A stretch of DNA of 64,000 nucleotides from Carboxylicivirga sp. M1479 (GTDB taxonomy: Bacteria; Bacteroidota; Bacteroidia; Bacteroidales; Marinilabiliaceae): the NCBI RefSeq assembly GCF_007097485.1, contig NZ_VKDE01000006.1, positions 82,647 to 146,646 on the forward strand, written 5' to 3'. The notes below the pieces were generated by a model that did not search any database, was not told where the DNA came from, and saw only the letters and a program-made list of their open reading frames with translations. The translations under genes were made by a program, and so were the position numbers. Each line of letters starts with the position of its first letter. The first letter of the stretch is position 1. Below, piece by piece: positions 52,972-63,504 of this stretch.

Positions 52972-55770
52972 TTATCTCTTCAACATCTTTTTTACAACAC
53001 TTCCGTTTTTACCATTTACCTTAAGTAAATAATGGCCATTGGGCAAGTGTCCCCAATTAACAGTGGTCGATCCACCAGTTAACATACCTTTTTCAATAAC
53101 TACACCGGTAATACTAAACAATTCATAACTAGCTCCAGTAGCTTCTGAATTAATTGTTACCGTTGAACTAAAAGGATTGGGAAAGAATGTAATTTCTTCC
53201 TTTTCCAAGTGATCACCAGTAGATGTATTTGAGTCAAAACCACTTAATCTCTTCTGGCTATACATCATGTATTCACCTGGCTTTAAGCGTACCTCCATAT
53301 CAACATCTGTCACCTGAATGCTATCTTGTGTAAAGATACTATACCATTTTCCAGTGGTGCTAAATTGAGGACGTATCACAGCGGCTTCCATACCAAAATT
53401 ACCAATAATGCGCACATCACTTCCTGACATATTTAGCTTGATACGTTTTGAATTACCAGTTACATCAAGGATAAAGTCATTGGTACTAAAAACAGGTTCG
53501 TTAACCTTCATTTTTATCAATTGCTGGTAAACTGTAAAAAGTCGCATGCGGTCTTCATCGTCCATATACTCCCATTTTGGTGGTTTTTGGGCCAAACGAC
53601 AATTATCACTTACCGTGCCATCGGTGCATCGGTTAATGCTTAAATCAAAGCCTAACTCACCAAACTGCCAAATCATTTTTGGTCCAGGTATAGGCATTAG
53701 AAATACCGCAGCTGCTTCTGTACGTTGTAAAGCTGTCGGCAAGTTTTTCACATCATAATCACCGCTCGAATTACCATATGCCTGATTTTTATACATAATT
53801 CGTTCTTCATCATGACTCTCCATGTAATTTATTATGGCAGGTCTTTCCCACCCTCTTCTTTGGTAGGATGCCCATGAGAAGTCAGAACCTGAATAGCCCA
53901 TGGTCGCCTGATTAAATTCATGATTAGCATTACCCCAGAAAAGAATCCCTTGCTCGTGATTTGATAATTCCTTTTCTTCAGGATTATCGGATAAGTGCTC
54001 AAAAATAATGAGTGCATCGTCTTTTATCTGCCAAATATTGCTGGCCATTCTTTTTAAAATCGCAATACGATCGGCATCATAAGCACTGGCCCAATCGCCA
54101 GCTGGATAAGGTGTATTGGTAAATCCTTTAGTGAAATCAAAACGAAATCCATCCACTTTATATTCCTTAAGCCAATAAGAGCAAACACTATCCACCAGGG
54201 CTTTTGTTTCCAAACTCTCATGGTTAAAATCATGCCCCCACTGAGCAGCCGGCTCTTCCATGTTATGCTCAGTATTATACCATGGGTTATCCTTTGGTCG
54301 CCCATCTTCGCCTAAATACATACGTGCAAAAGGCGACTGACCAAATGAGTGGTTTAGCACCATATCCATAATGACCGCTATTCCTTGCTTGTGACACTCA
54401 TCTATAAAGGTTTTATAATCTTCAACCGTACCATAGGCTTTATCGGTAGCAAAATAGAATGAAGGATTGTAACCCCAACTATCGTTGCCTTCAAATTCGT
54501 TGAAAGGCATCAGTTCGATGGCATTAACACCTAATCGTTTTAAATACGAAATGGTATCGGTAATGGTTTTAATATCCTGGTTATGGGTAAAATCACGAAT
54601 GAGCACTTCGTAAACAACAAGCGTTTCTGGTTCAGGCACCACAAAGTCGGCTACCTCCCAGTTAAATGTTTGATCAGCTGTTGTGAGAACACTCACAATC
54701 TCATCTGTCTTTCCTTCAGGATAAGCCAGTAGGTTTGGATAAATCCGTTCTGGTATGTACTTATCGTTCCAGGGGTCGAGTATTTTTGTGGCATAGGGAT
54801 CTGCTACTTTTACACCACCGCTAATCCAAAATTGGTAAGCATACTCCTGTGATTGATCTAGTCCATCTATTGTTAGCCAGAAGTAATCACCATCTTTTTT
54901 CATCATGGCACTGTTGGATGGCTCCCAATTATTGAAATCTCCAACGAGGTACACATACTCTTTATTAGGAGCAAACAGCACAACATTGACCGTAGTGGCA
55001 TCCATTACATTAACCCCTCTGCGTAAACCAGCGGGCATTGGTTCTGTTACCACATCACCTTTTACAAAAAAATGGATCTCATCGGTTTCTGTTTCTGAAC
55101 CGTTGCGTGCAATCGCTTCAATTTTGTACTCATCCAAACTAACATTAACTATATCGTAGGTAATGGACTGTCCAGTGCTTGTTTCAACAGTAGTACCATT
55201 CACCTTCAACTCCAATTGTTCATTGAAAATGGCATCTACTTTCACCTGAACAGTAGCCCCTTTCTCATGAATACTATTGTTTAGAGGCTCATGTATCAAT
55301 ACCGATAACTTATCCTGTGCTACATTAACAAAAATATCTTTTCCTCCTTCGTCTTTCCCCTCAAGGGAATTATCATGGCTGCGAAAGACAAAGGCCATTT
55401 GTTCAATAATTTCACTAGCAGGCACTCCATAATAATCACGTATACTGCTCCCAATATCCAAAGTGTATGTATTGGGTGAAACTCTAGTTAATTTATATTT
55501 TGCACTATTATCCCCCCAATCAGAAGCATATTTCCAATCGCTACCACCAGAGCTATTACTTGTAATAAGGCCAGTATGGGCATAAACTTCGCCTGAATAA
55601 TCTTTTAAGCCCTGGTTGCCTTGATCGGCATAGAAGGTAATGATTACCGGATCAGAATCAACCGGCAATGGAGGGGTGGAAGAAACGACTTGGGCACTTA
55701 CTGCAATTCCAGAAAGAAGCATAATAAACAATGCTATTTCACGTAATGCTTGAGGAAAAATAATACGCAT
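52972..55770 (-). CDS. Secreted GH13 alpha-glucan hydrolase with type IX secretion signal
   Basis: A 932-residue alpha-amylase-like enzyme for starch or maltodextrin. It has a signal peptide (about 1-26), an N-terminal beta module (27-150), an Ig-like module, a CBM48-type module (EYVYLVGDFNNWEPSN) and the GH13 barrel (about 390-760). The catalytic nucleophile is Asp545 (GFRFDF), the acid/base Glu591 (IFEHLSD) and the third acid Asp654 (ESHDEER). The last 75 residues (FFPNPFSSTVTI, LFSITG, YLLKV) are a T9SS type A sorting domain, so the enzyme goes to the surface or outside. It lies downstream of a terminator that separates it from the susCDE genes. Confidence 0.94.
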   Translation of the reverse strand: MRIIFPQALREIALFIMLLSGIAVSAQVVSSTPPLPVDSDPVIITFYADQGNQGLKDYSGEVYAHTGLITSNSSGGSDWKYASDWGDNSAKYKLTRVSPNTYTLDIGSSIRDYYGVPASEIIEQMAFVFRSHDNSLEGKDEGGKDIFVNVAQDKLSVLIHEPLNNSIHEKGATVQVKVDAIFNEQLELKVNGTTVETSTGQSITYDIVNVSLDEYKIEAIARNGSETETDEIHFFVKGDVVTEPMPAGLRRGVNVMDATTVNVVLFAPNKEYVYLVGDFNNWEPSNSAMMKKDGDYFWLTIDGLDQSQEYAYQFWISGGVKVADPYATKILDPWNDKYIPERIYPNLLAYPEGKTDEIVSVLTTADQTFNWEVADFVVPEPETLVVYEVLIRDFTHNQDIKTITDTISYLKRLGVNAIELMPFNEFEGNDSWGYNPSFYFATDKAYGTVEDYKTFIDECHKQGIAVIMDMVLNHSFGQSPFARMYLGEDGRPKDNPWYNTEHNMEEPAAQWGHDFNHESLETKALVDSVCSYWLKEYKVDGFRFDFTKGFTNTPYPAGDWASAYDADRIAILKRMASNIWQIKDDALIIFEHLSDNPEEKELSNHEQGILFWGNANHEFNQATMGYSGSDFSWASYQRRGWERPAIINYMESHDEERIMYKNQAYGNSSGDYDVKNLPTALQRTEAAAVFLMPIPGPKMIWQFGELGFDLSINRCTDGTVSDNCRLAQKPPKWEYMDDEDRMRLFTVYQQLIKMKVNEPVFSTNDFILDVTGNSKRIKLNMSGSDVRIIGNFGMEAAVIRPQFSTTGKWYSIFTQDSIQVTDVDMEVRLKPGEYMMYSQKRLSGFDSNTSTGDHLEKEEITFFPNPFSSTVTINSEATGASYELFSITGVVIEKGMLTGGSTTVNWGHLPNGHYLLKVNGKNGSVVKKMLKR

Positions 55771-55786
55771 AAAAGTGTTGTTTTAA

Positions 55787-55818
55787 TAAAAAAAGCCGCC
55801 ACAGGGGGCGGCCTTTTT
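55787..55818 (-). terminator. Terminator between the SusE-like and GH13 genes
   Basis: GCCGCC / GGCGGC stem with A and T tracts on both sides. On the minus strand it follows the SusE-like stop codon, so the GH13 gene either has its own promoter or depends on read-through. Confidence 0.78.
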
Positions 55819-55841
55819 CTTAAATATTTAATAAAATATCA

Positions 55842-57098
55842 CTACTCTGTAATCACTACAGTAACAGCATCTTCATTACCTGCATCAATTGTTAAAGTAA
55901 TGGTGAATGTGCCTTTTTCAGAAACTGACAAGTTATTTCCAGCGTCAACTACTTTTGTACTACTTGCATCTACATCTAACTTATCATAACCAACATCAAT
56001 ACCTGCACCATCCTTAACACGGAGTTTAAATGAAGCAGCTTGAGCTCCTTGATCAGGATCATCACTTGGATCGTCATATTCCTTTTCAATTACCATGCCA
56101 GCCCATGTATAAGTATAAACATCTCCATTTTTAGTTGGCAAACCGCTATTGTCAGCTACAAGGACATTACCCCAATTCCAACCACTCTCATCATCAGCGG
56201 CATTCGGATTATCAAGGCTAACAGCAGTTCCTACTGCATCCCAAGCTACTGCTGACCAATCTGTTAATGGTAAATCTCCAGTTCTAGTTGCTACTGCACT
56301 ATAACCAGAACCTAATTCCCATGTCAAAGTCATATCATACATACCACCTTCATCTGTTACAATGTTAGATGCACCTGCTTCAAGGTTATCTAAAGTACCG
56401 CCAAAATTCGTATTAACAGCAACACCATTCTTACTAGGTGAAGTTTCAGTTTCATAATCTAGGAATGCCTTCCAAGCATTTGAATAACGGAATTTCCAAT
56501 CTGAAGCTTTTACGACTACATCACTAATCGTCCAAGTCATCATTTCTTTATCGAAAGCACCTTCTGTAAAAGCTGTACTTGAACCCCAACCGTCAGGCCA
56601 TGCACTACCAATTGCTCCCCATTCTGCCTTAGCATAACCTACTTTCATTGTTGCTTTGTCAAGGAAAATATGATACATACCACTTTCAGCAATAGTTAAT
56701 GCTGCTGCATCAGCACTTAGAGTTCCACGCCAAAAATCACTAGCTGGCTGATCGCTATTTTCGCCGTCTGCTGTTTTATCTACCGCAGTAATATCTGCAG
56801 AACCATAAGTTGTTTTGGTTGCACCTGCAACTTCATATATGGTGAATGTTGTCCCACCCTCAATTGGCATATAAATCTCCATTAATGATGGACGATCCGT
56901 ATCCATATCATTTTCATTGGAAGCCTGAACAAATTTACCGGCACTTTTTGCTACATCAGCAGCAGAACCTGGCGCTACTAGGTATACTCCATCCTCAACT
57001 AAAGGCTCTTCAGGCCCACCATTATCATCATCATCGTTACAAGCTGTGAAAGCCACTGCAAAGGCCAATAAAAGGCCAAAAAATTTAAACATTTTCAT
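55842..57098 (-). CDS. SusE/SusF-like starch-binding outer-membrane lipoprotein
   Basis: A 418-residue lipoprotein (MKMFKFFGLLLAFAVAFTAC, then NDDDDNGG). Two or three tandem beta modules carry Trp-rich glucan-binding motifs (WGAIGSAWPDGWGS, DWKFRYSNAWKAFL, AWDAVGTAV). In Sus-type loci such proteins bind alpha-glucans on the surface. The C-terminal module (FKLRVKDGAGIDVGYDKL) matches the repeat pattern. It follows the SusD gene. Confidence 0.85.
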   Translation of the reverse strand: MKMFKFFGLLLAFAVAFTACNDDDDNGGPEEPLVEDGVYLVAPGSAADVAKSAGKFVQASNENDMDTDRPSLMEIYMPIEGGTTFTIYEVAGATKTTYGSADITAVDKTADGENSDQPASDFWRGTLSADAAALTIAESGMYHIFLDKATMKVGYAKAEWGAIGSAWPDGWGSSTAFTEGAFDKEMMTWTISDVVVKASDWKFRYSNAWKAFLDYETETSPSKNGVAVNTNFGGTLDNLEAGASNIVTDEGGMYDMTLTWELGSGYSAVATRTGDLPLTDWSAVAWDAVGTAVSLDNPNAADDESGWNWGNVLVADNSGLPTKNGDVYTYTWAGMVIEKEYDDPSDDPDQGAQAASFKLRVKDGAGIDVGYDKLDVDASSTKVVDAGNNLSVSEKGTFTITLTIDAGNEDAVTVVITE

Positions 57099-57141
57099 AA
57101 TCTTGCTTTTAAAAATTAATTGATTGAATCACTATTTTCTT

Positions 57142-58620
57142 TTATAAGTTTGGATTGGCATCTTTTGCCCACTTCGGAATTGGAAAAATGGTACGTTCAC
57201 TACTTGAAATTGCTTTCTCCCACCAAGATTTGGTAAAATCATTCCAGCGAATCAAATCCTGACGACGATGTCCTTCAGCAAATAACTCACGTCCTCTTTC
57301 GTTTTTAAACTCATCTACTGTTAAGGTGGCAGTTGTATAGGTATCAAGCCCGGCACGCGTTCGTATAGGGTTAATGTACATCAAAGCATCTCCAGTAACA
57401 CCATGCATGAGTATTAACTCCGTTTTCATCAACATAAAATCAGTTAATCGGAAAACCACAAAATCATTGCTTAAATTTTCCATAGCTCCCTTGGCTATTT
57501 CATACTTTTGCATTCGAGCACCTGAATTTTTCACTTCGGCAGTGGAAGCTGAAGCTGGTATTTCGAGGCTTGGTATTTCTGGCGTTAAGACTAAAGGTGT
57601 TCCGTCATAAATAATTTCCGATCCATCGCTCTTAAACTGAGGCCCATACAATAGATAAGCATCTTTGCGTCTATCAGCAGCATCAAACTTATCAAAGAAG
57701 TCGGGTTGACAGGCTCCGCCGTTCCAAGGACCAACATTCATATCAAAGGTTTGATTAGAAGAATAATGCAAAGTACGCATGTGGATTCTAAAGCCAGGAG
57801 CATTGTTTTCATCAAAATTAATGGTGAAAATATTTTCCTTTGACGACTCATTATTCGTTACGAAAGGATCTGATGCATTGGCATCTAAGTTGTAGGGACC
57901 ATCAATTACTTTAGTAACAAATTCATCAGCTTTTGTCCACATTGCAGTGCCTGTATAAACTTGAGCGTTCATATATAATTTAGCCAAAATAGCATTGGCA
58001 AAATTTTGCGTAGCCAGATATTTATTATTATCGGGTTTTAATAAATTGATATCACCTTCTAACTGAGCAGTGATATTATTAAAAATCTCAGCGCGAGTTA
58101 CTTTTTCTGGCAACTCTGGGGCATCAATTGCTGACTCCAAGTAAGGTGCATCACCATAATTATCCATTAACAGATAATAGTAATATGAACGCATGGTACG
58201 CACTTCGGCTTTTTTTGCCAGAATTAACTCATTCTGATCATATAAACTTAACTGATCATGAATTTGGTTACAAAGGGTAATTCCTTGCCAAAAATGATCC
58301 CACATACTGTTCACAGCATCTACATCATCAGTCCATTGATGCTGGTGCAACACGCGCCACTTACCACCATCATCCCAATCTGTTCCACGAGTTGGGAAAC
58401 AAACTTCATCAGATGTAATAATTTGAGAAAGATACCACCATCCCCAATCATCGGCCAAGTTGTACAAAGTTTTATAGGCGGGCACAGTTAAGGTGGCTAC
58501 CTGTGCATCATTCTCAGGGTATTGGTCGCCTGGAATTTTATCATACACTTCCTCGGTTAAGTCAGTACATGCACCAAGAAATAGTGTTGCAGCTAATATA
58601 TTTAGAAGTACTTTTTTCAT
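57142..58620 (-). CDS. SusD/RagB-family nutrient-binding lipoprotein
   Basis: A 492-residue surface lipoprotein, the lid of the SusC channel. The lipobox is LFLGAC, then TDLTEEVYD. Helical TPR-like segments (EVRTMRSYYYYLLMDNYGD, ILAKLYMNAQVYTG) form the body, and the conserved C-terminal block is RGRELFAEGHRRQDLIRW with a terminal RTIFPIPKWA. It lies 55 bases after SusC. Confidence 0.94.
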   Translation of the reverse strand: MKKVLLNILAATLFLGACTDLTEEVYDKIPGDQYPENDAQVATLTVPAYKTLYNLADDWGWWYLSQIITSDEVCFPTRGTDWDDGGKWRVLHQHQWTDDVDAVNSMWDHFWQGITLCNQIHDQLSLYDQNELILAKKAEVRTMRSYYYYLLMDNYGDAPYLESAIDAPELPEKVTRAEIFNNITAQLEGDINLLKPDNNKYLATQNFANAILAKLYMNAQVYTGTAMWTKADEFVTKVIDGPYNLDANASDPFVTNNESSKENIFTINFDENNAPGFRIHMRTLHYSSNQTFDMNVGPWNGGACQPDFFDKFDAADRRKDAYLLYGPQFKSDGSEIIYDGTPLVLTPEIPSLEIPASASTAEVKNSGARMQKYEIAKGAMENLSNDFVVFRLTDFMLMKTELILMHGVTGDALMYINPIRTRAGLDTYTTATLTVDEFKNERGRELFAEGHRRQDLIRWNDFTKSWWEKAISSSERTIFPIPKWAKDANPNL

Positions 58621-58675
58621 TTGTATAAATTTAATGTGGCTTAATTTCTGTCTATCAAATAGATTAAACCTTTAA

Positions 58676-61627
58676 TTAGAATGTTGCACTAATACCAAAT
58701 GAGAATGAGCGTGTTTTCGGATAGACGTTATATTGGTCAATACCAAACGATACACCATCTAAACTTGCTTCTGGATCAACACCAGAATAACTTGTTAATA
58801 CAAATAAGTTATTCCCTGATAGATAACACTTGACATTCTTTAATATCTTATCATTTTTAGGTTTAAAATTATACCCTAATGAGAAATAATCTAAACGTAT
58901 AAAAGATGCATCTTCTACATATGAATCAGCTATTGCAGGTGGCGAGGTTCTTCCTTGGTCGGCCCATTGTAAAGCCTCAGGCAATGCATTCAGACCTGAT
59001 AGTAAAGATGGATCATCAAAGAACATCTTGGTCGCATTATAAACTTCGTTTCCAACCATTGAACGGAAAGTAAAATCGATTGTCCAATTCTTATAAAGTG
59101 TCATATTGTTTGACCATCCAAATTCAACATCAGGTAATGGGTTACCTGCCATGTATCGCTGTGCACTACTCAATTCAGAAGTTACTCCACCACTTGTTGA
59201 GGTGTAAAGGAACTTACCTTGATCATTTAAACCTCTATATTCAGGCAGATAAAAGGCACCTAATGGTTCGTCAACAATAACTCCTGTCACATAATTATTA
59301 TTTCCAATTAAACCACGTCCACTTAAAAAGCCTTCTTTTCTGACTCCATCCTCTGGTGCATATTCACCTAGGTCAAGCATAACTTGCTTATTATGTGAGA
59401 TATTAAAATTTGTTTTCCAGCGGAAATTGGAGTTGTCAATTACAAAGTATTGCAAATTCAATTCAATTCCTGAGTTTTTAAGTTCTCCTGAATTAGCAAA
59501 GGTTGTTTGAGCTAAGTTTGGCGGCACAGGCACTTGATAAGCGCCTAATAAGTCTGTCGTTTTCTTCTGGTAGTATTCTAATGAACCACTTAAACGGCTG
59601 TTAAAAAGAGCAAAATCAACACCAATATTAACTTCAGCGGTACTCTCCCAACGCAAATCAGGGTTTGAATTCCATGCTGGACGGAAACTGATAACTGGTA
59701 AACCAGTCTCTGGGTTAGTTACTAATCCATCTGTTTGGTATAGTATCTGACTTCTATATTCTCCAATATTCTGGTTTCCTGAAACACCATAACTGGCTCT
59801 TAACTTAAGGTTATCTAACCAGTTTATGTCACTCATAAACTCTTCTTGAGTTAATGTCCATCCACCAGCAACCGTTGGAAAGACACCCCATTTATTATTT
59901 TCACCAAATTTTGTTGAACCATCCGTTCGTACCGATGCTGAAACATAGTACTTATGTGAAAAGTTATACTGAGCACGAGCAAAATAACCAATCAAACGCG
60001 ACATTCCTTTGTAGGAGCCAACATCTCCAAAATTAACCTGCTCAAAGCCGCCTAAATTATCTACACCCATCCATGGAGAAGAAGGATTTTTCGCTTGTGC
60101 ATAAAACCCATTATAATTAGTCTCTTGCCAAGAATAACCAGCAATAGCATTTAGGTTATGCTCGCCTCCAAATGTTTTGATATAATTAACGGTAGCTTCC
60201 AATAAGGTCTTTGCTGTTTTATCATAGCCTTTTCTACCATAACCATCGTTCGGTTGTGAATAAACATCCATTGGACGAAAGTAGGTGCTTTCGGAATCGT
60301 CAAGTGTATACCCAAGGTTTAATGAAGCCTTTAAATCTTTAATAATTTCATAATCGGCTTTAAAATTACCAAAGTACCTTTTGGCATCACGAGTATTATC
60401 AATATTATCAATTACAGAAAGAGGATTTTCATAGTTAAATTCTCTATCAGTTTGATAATATGAACCATCCTCATTGTACACAGGATCGGTTGGGTTACGA
60501 GAGTATGCCTGGTAAAGGATATCATCTTTGTCATAACCGTCATAACTTTCGTAATCGTTTTTTTCAACTGTGAAAGAAAGACTTGTAGACAAAGTTAATT
60601 TATTATCAAGTGCTTTATGTGAAAGATTAATCTTACCTATCGTACGGTCTTTACCGGTACCTTTCATAACTCCATCCCAACCCGTATTAGTTAAGGAAGC
60701 ATAATAAGTACTAGTTTCATTACCTCCGGAAAAATTGACATTATAATTTTGTGTCATTCCAGTTTGGAAAATTTCATCTTGCCAATTAGTAGTTGCTCCA
60801 CCATCCAGACTTGTTTGCCCGCTAGAAGCATAGTAGTTTCTTAAATCACTTGCAGAAAGCATGTCTAAACGGTTTGCCACATTATCCATAGACCATGACA
60901 TATTTAAATTAACGCTACTGCTTCCCTTAGTTCCTTTTTTAGTCGAGATTATAACCACCCCATTAGCACCTTGCGATCCATAAATTGCTGTTGATGCAGC
61001 ATCTTTTAAGACATTAAAGGTCTCAATATCTTCAGGGGCAATTGTTGTGGGATCTACACCAGGTACTCCATCAATAACATATAGAGGTTGAGTGTTTGAA
61101 TCAAAACCAGAGGCTCCACGTATTTTAACGGAAAAGCCAGCATTAGGGTCACCTCCTGTTTTTGTAACAGAAACACCTGCCGTTTTTCCTTGAATTGATT
61201 GCACAGGATCCTGAATTGCGCCCCTCACTAATTCTTCTGAAGTAACCTGAGCTACTGCACCGGTTTTATCCTCTTTTCTTTGCACGCCATAACCGATAAC
61301 GACCACTTCGTCCATATCGAAAGTTTCTTCGACCAAAGAAATATTAATAGGTGAGCCAGTTACAATTGTTTCTTGTGACGTATATCCAATAAATGAATAT
61401 ATTAATACCTGACCACTTTCAACTTCAATATTATAAGTCCCGTCTGGCATGGTAATAGTACCATTGGTTGTTCCTTTCACAGCCACAGTAACACCTGGTA
61501 ATGGCATGCCATCACTTGAATCTGTTACTGTTCCAGTTACTGAAATTACTTGTGCCTGAATAGCTGAAAAGCTAAAGAGCATCACAAGCACAAACAGCAT
61601 TTTAAAAACATTTGACTGTCTTTTCAT
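58676..61627 (-). CDS. SusC/RagA-family TonB-dependent receptor
   Basis: A 983-residue outer-membrane transporter for glucan oligosaccharides. It has a signal peptide (about 1-25), a carboxypeptidase-like regulatory domain (VSVTGTVTDSSDGMPLPGV, FIGYTSQE), a plug with VVIGYGVQRKEDKTGAV and LYVIDGVPGVD, and a 22-strand barrel ending in Phe (FSFGISATF). It heads the susC-susD-susE operon. The leader is about 175 bases long and carries the promoter. Confidence 0.95.
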   Translation of the reverse strand: MKRQSNVFKMLFVLVMLFSFSAIQAQVISVTGTVTDSSDGMPLPGVTVAVKGTTNGTITMPDGTYNIEVESGQVLIYSFIGYTSQETIVTGSPINISLVEETFDMDEVVVIGYGVQRKEDKTGAVAQVTSEELVRGAIQDPVQSIQGKTAGVSVTKTGGDPNAGFSVKIRGASGFDSNTQPLYVIDGVPGVDPTTIAPEDIETFNVLKDAASTAIYGSQGANGVVIISTKKGTKGSSSVNLNMSWSMDNVANRLDMLSASDLRNYYASSGQTSLDGGATTNWQDEIFQTGMTQNYNVNFSGGNETSTYYASLTNTGWDGVMKGTGKDRTIGKINLSHKALDNKLTLSTSLSFTVEKNDYESYDGYDKDDILYQAYSRNPTDPVYNEDGSYYQTDREFNYENPLSVIDNIDNTRDAKRYFGNFKADYEIIKDLKASLNLGYTLDDSESTYFRPMDVYSQPNDGYGRKGYDKTAKTLLEATVNYIKTFGGEHNLNAIAGYSWQETNYNGFYAQAKNPSSPWMGVDNLGGFEQVNFGDVGSYKGMSRLIGYFARAQYNFSHKYYVSASVRTDGSTKFGENNKWGVFPTVAGGWTLTQEEFMSDINWLDNLKLRASYGVSGNQNIGEYRSQILYQTDGLVTNPETGLPVISFRPAWNSNPDLRWESTAEVNIGVDFALFNSRLSGSLEYYQKKTTDLLGAYQVPVPPNLAQTTFANSGELKNSGIELNLQYFVIDNSNFRWKTNFNISHNKQVMLDLGEYAPEDGVRKEGFLSGRGLIGNNNYVTGVIVDEPLGAFYLPEYRGLNDQGKFLYTSTSGGVTSELSSAQRYMAGNPLPDVEFGWSNNMTLYKNWTIDFTFRSMVGNEVYNATKMFFDDPSLLSGLNALPEALQWADQGRTSPPAIADSYVEDASFIRLDYFSLGYNFKPKNDKILKNVKCYLSGNNLFVLTSYSGVDPEASLDGVSFGIDQYNVYPKTRSFSFGISATF

Positions 61628-61806
61628 AAAACTTGATTTTCGTGTGTTGATAAAACTAATTAATCTATCAATTGAAATATTAATTCATATTTCATTAAAC
61701 TAAACGTTAAGCTACCCGTTTTAAGGATTTTTCAATTTTTGGATATATTGAGAAGTAATTTCTGTCAATACCTAAAACGGTGTTTAATTTACCACTAAGA
61801 ACGATA

Positions 61807-61837
61807 CAAATATATGCAATTAAACATTAACTGTAAA
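61807..61837 (-). promoter_or_regulatory. Promoter of the susC operon
   Basis: On the minus strand TTTA (61837-61834), 19 bases, then TATATTTG (61814-61807). The -7 box is perfect; the -33 box has A for G. Confidence 0.55.
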
Positions 61838-61879
61838 CACTTATTAACACTATGAAACACTCTTTTGCAGTATTTTTAT

Positions 61880-61916
61880 CGCAAACGTTTGCGGTGTCGT
61901 TTGCGGTGTCGTTTGC
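61880..61916. promoter_or_regulatory. LacI-type operator with two tandem half-sites
   Basis: Perfect palindrome CGCAAACGTTTGCG (61880-61893). Its right half then repeats at 12-base steps: CGTTTGCGGTGT at 61886 and 61898, and CGTTTGC at 61910. It lies about 65 bases upstream of the susC -7 box. Confidence 0.85.
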
Positions 61917-62148
61917 ATTAAAAATACCTGTTATAAAACATGTTTTTATAGAATGTATCTAAACCTCGATTACGTCAAATTGCTTCATTTCTGGTCTTTT
62001 TATTATCTTTAATTTTTATCAGACTTTATAAATCTGATTAATAGTAAATATGTCACAAAGGTTATTATTCAATATACTGCCAAATTAATTACAGTACACC
62101 ACTAATAAACAGTTACAAATCAGCATACTTTGCAAGTAAATCCAAAGC

Positions 62149-63180
62149 ATGAAATCACAACCAATCACCATTAAAGATATAGCTCGTATTCTGGGTATTT
62201 CGCCGTCAACGGTATCACGCGCCCTTAAGGATCATCCAGATATTAGTCCGAAAACCAAACAATTGGTTCAAACGTTTGCTGAGAAAGTTAATTATCGTCC
62301 AAATGCCCTGGCCTTAAGCCTGAGAAGCAGTAAAACCAACACTATTGGAATTGTGATACCGGAAATAGTACACCACTTTTTTTCATCGGTAATTAGTGGT
62401 ATTGAAGATGTTGCCTACGGTAGAGGATACAATGCTATCATTTGTCAAACCAATGAAAACTATCAACGAGAGGTAATTGATCTTCAGGCTTTGGTTGACA
62501 ATCGAGTGGATGGAATTCTTGTTTCGATGAGTAAAAACACCCATGAGTTCACGCACTTTAATAACCTAAAAGACAATGGTGTTCCAGTGGTATTTTTCGA
62601 TCGCATATGCGATCAAATAAATTCTGACCGTGTAATTGCCGATGACTTTGAAGGCGCACGTATAGCTACGCGCCACTTGATAAGTAAAGGATGTAAAAAA
62701 ATTATGCATCTCGCTGCTCCTCAACATTTATTAATCGGCAAAAACAGAAAAGAAGGATATTGCAGTGCCTTAAAAGAAAACAAACTAAATTGTGAGGAGC
62801 GTTTAATAGTTAAATGTGATACACGTGAAGCTGTTTTTGCAAAAGCCGATGATATTATAAGGCTTGCTCCTGAAGTAGATGGGATTTTTGCTGTAAACGA
62901 CAGTACTGCCATTGCTGCCATGCAAGTTTTACAACGGAATGGTTATAACATCCCAAAGGACATTGCTGTTGCAGGTTTTGGCGATGGACCGAATGCTAAT
63001 ATTGCCTACCCTCCCTTAACAACTGTTGAGCAAAAGGGTTATGATATTGGACAGGCTGCTATGCGCTTATTAATAGGTCACATTGAGAATACCGTAGAAA
63101 ATGAAGAATTTGAAACAAAAATATTTACACCTGAATTAGTGGAAAGGATGTCTTCTAACCTGGGGGATGACCCTCGCTAG
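62149..63180 (+). CDS. LacI-family transcriptional regulator
   Basis: A 343-residue regulator. The LacI helix-turn-helix and hinge are near the N-terminus (TIKDIARILGISPSTVSRA, RPNALALSLR). The periplasmic-binding-protein-like sensor has NTIGIVIPEI, DGILVSMSKN, VFFDRICD, DDFEGARIATRHLI and the terminal DIAVAGFGDG and TTVEQKGYDIGQAAM. It is divergent from the Sus genes and likely senses a maltodextrin-like sugar; the operators nearby (GCAAACGTTTGC) are of the type such proteins bind. Confidence 0.94.
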   Translation: MKSQPITIKDIARILGISPSTVSRALKDHPDISPKTKQLVQTFAEKVNYRPNALALSLRSSKTNTIGIVIPEIVHHFFSSVISGIEDVAYGRGYNAIICQTNENYQREVIDLQALVDNRVDGILVSMSKNTHEFTHFNNLKDNGVPVVFFDRICDQINSDRVIADDFEGARIATRHLISKGCKKIMHLAAPQHLLIGKNRKEGYCSALKENKLNCEERLIVKCDTREAVFAKADDIIRLAPEVDGIFAVNDSTAIAAMQVLQRNGYNIPKDIAVAGFGDGPNANIAYPPLTTVEQKGYDIGQAAMRLLIGHIENTVENEEFETKIFTPELVERMSSNLGDDPR

Positions 63181-63215
63181 TAATTAAAAGAATCATCACG
63201 AAACACAATGGCATT

Positions 63216-63258
63216 ATCGTTGTATAAAGCTCGCTAATAGCAAACTTGATACAACGAT
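63216..63258. repeat. 10-bp perfect inverted repeat after the LacI-type gene
   Basis: ATCGTTGTAT (63216-63225) and ATACAACGAT (63249-63258). It may end the regulator transcript, although there is no T-tract. Confidence 0.5.
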
Positions 63259-63438
63259 GAACCTTGTAAGCTACAAGTACTATTGAAGCAATAATTTAGC
63301 AATAACGTCAATAATAAAGCGTTCAAGCTTACAACTTTCACCTTAGCTATTTTTACCACCTGCAACTACTGCAATTACACTCTATCCTGAAATATAGAAG
63401 CACTTTTAACATTCCATATTCTTTTGCTGCAGTTTATC

Positions 63439-63450
63439 GAAAACGTTTGC
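63439..63450. promoter_or_regulatory. LacI-type operator, imperfect
   Basis: GAAAACGTTTGC, one base different from the perfect GCAAACGTTTGC palindrome. Confidence 0.75.
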
Positions 63451-63504
63451 ATAAACAATTTAACTTGTTTTTTTATTGATTTAATAACTTTTTGAACATC
63501 CACC

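Larger units (their letters stand above)
61628..62148. other. Divergent regulatory region between susC and lacI-type gene
   Basis: About 520 bases. It holds the susC promoter and a perfect LacI-type palindrome with two tandem half-sites. I found no TAnnTTTG box for the regulator gene; TACTTTGC (62124-62131), lacking one base of the consensus, is the nearest. Confidence 0.7.
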
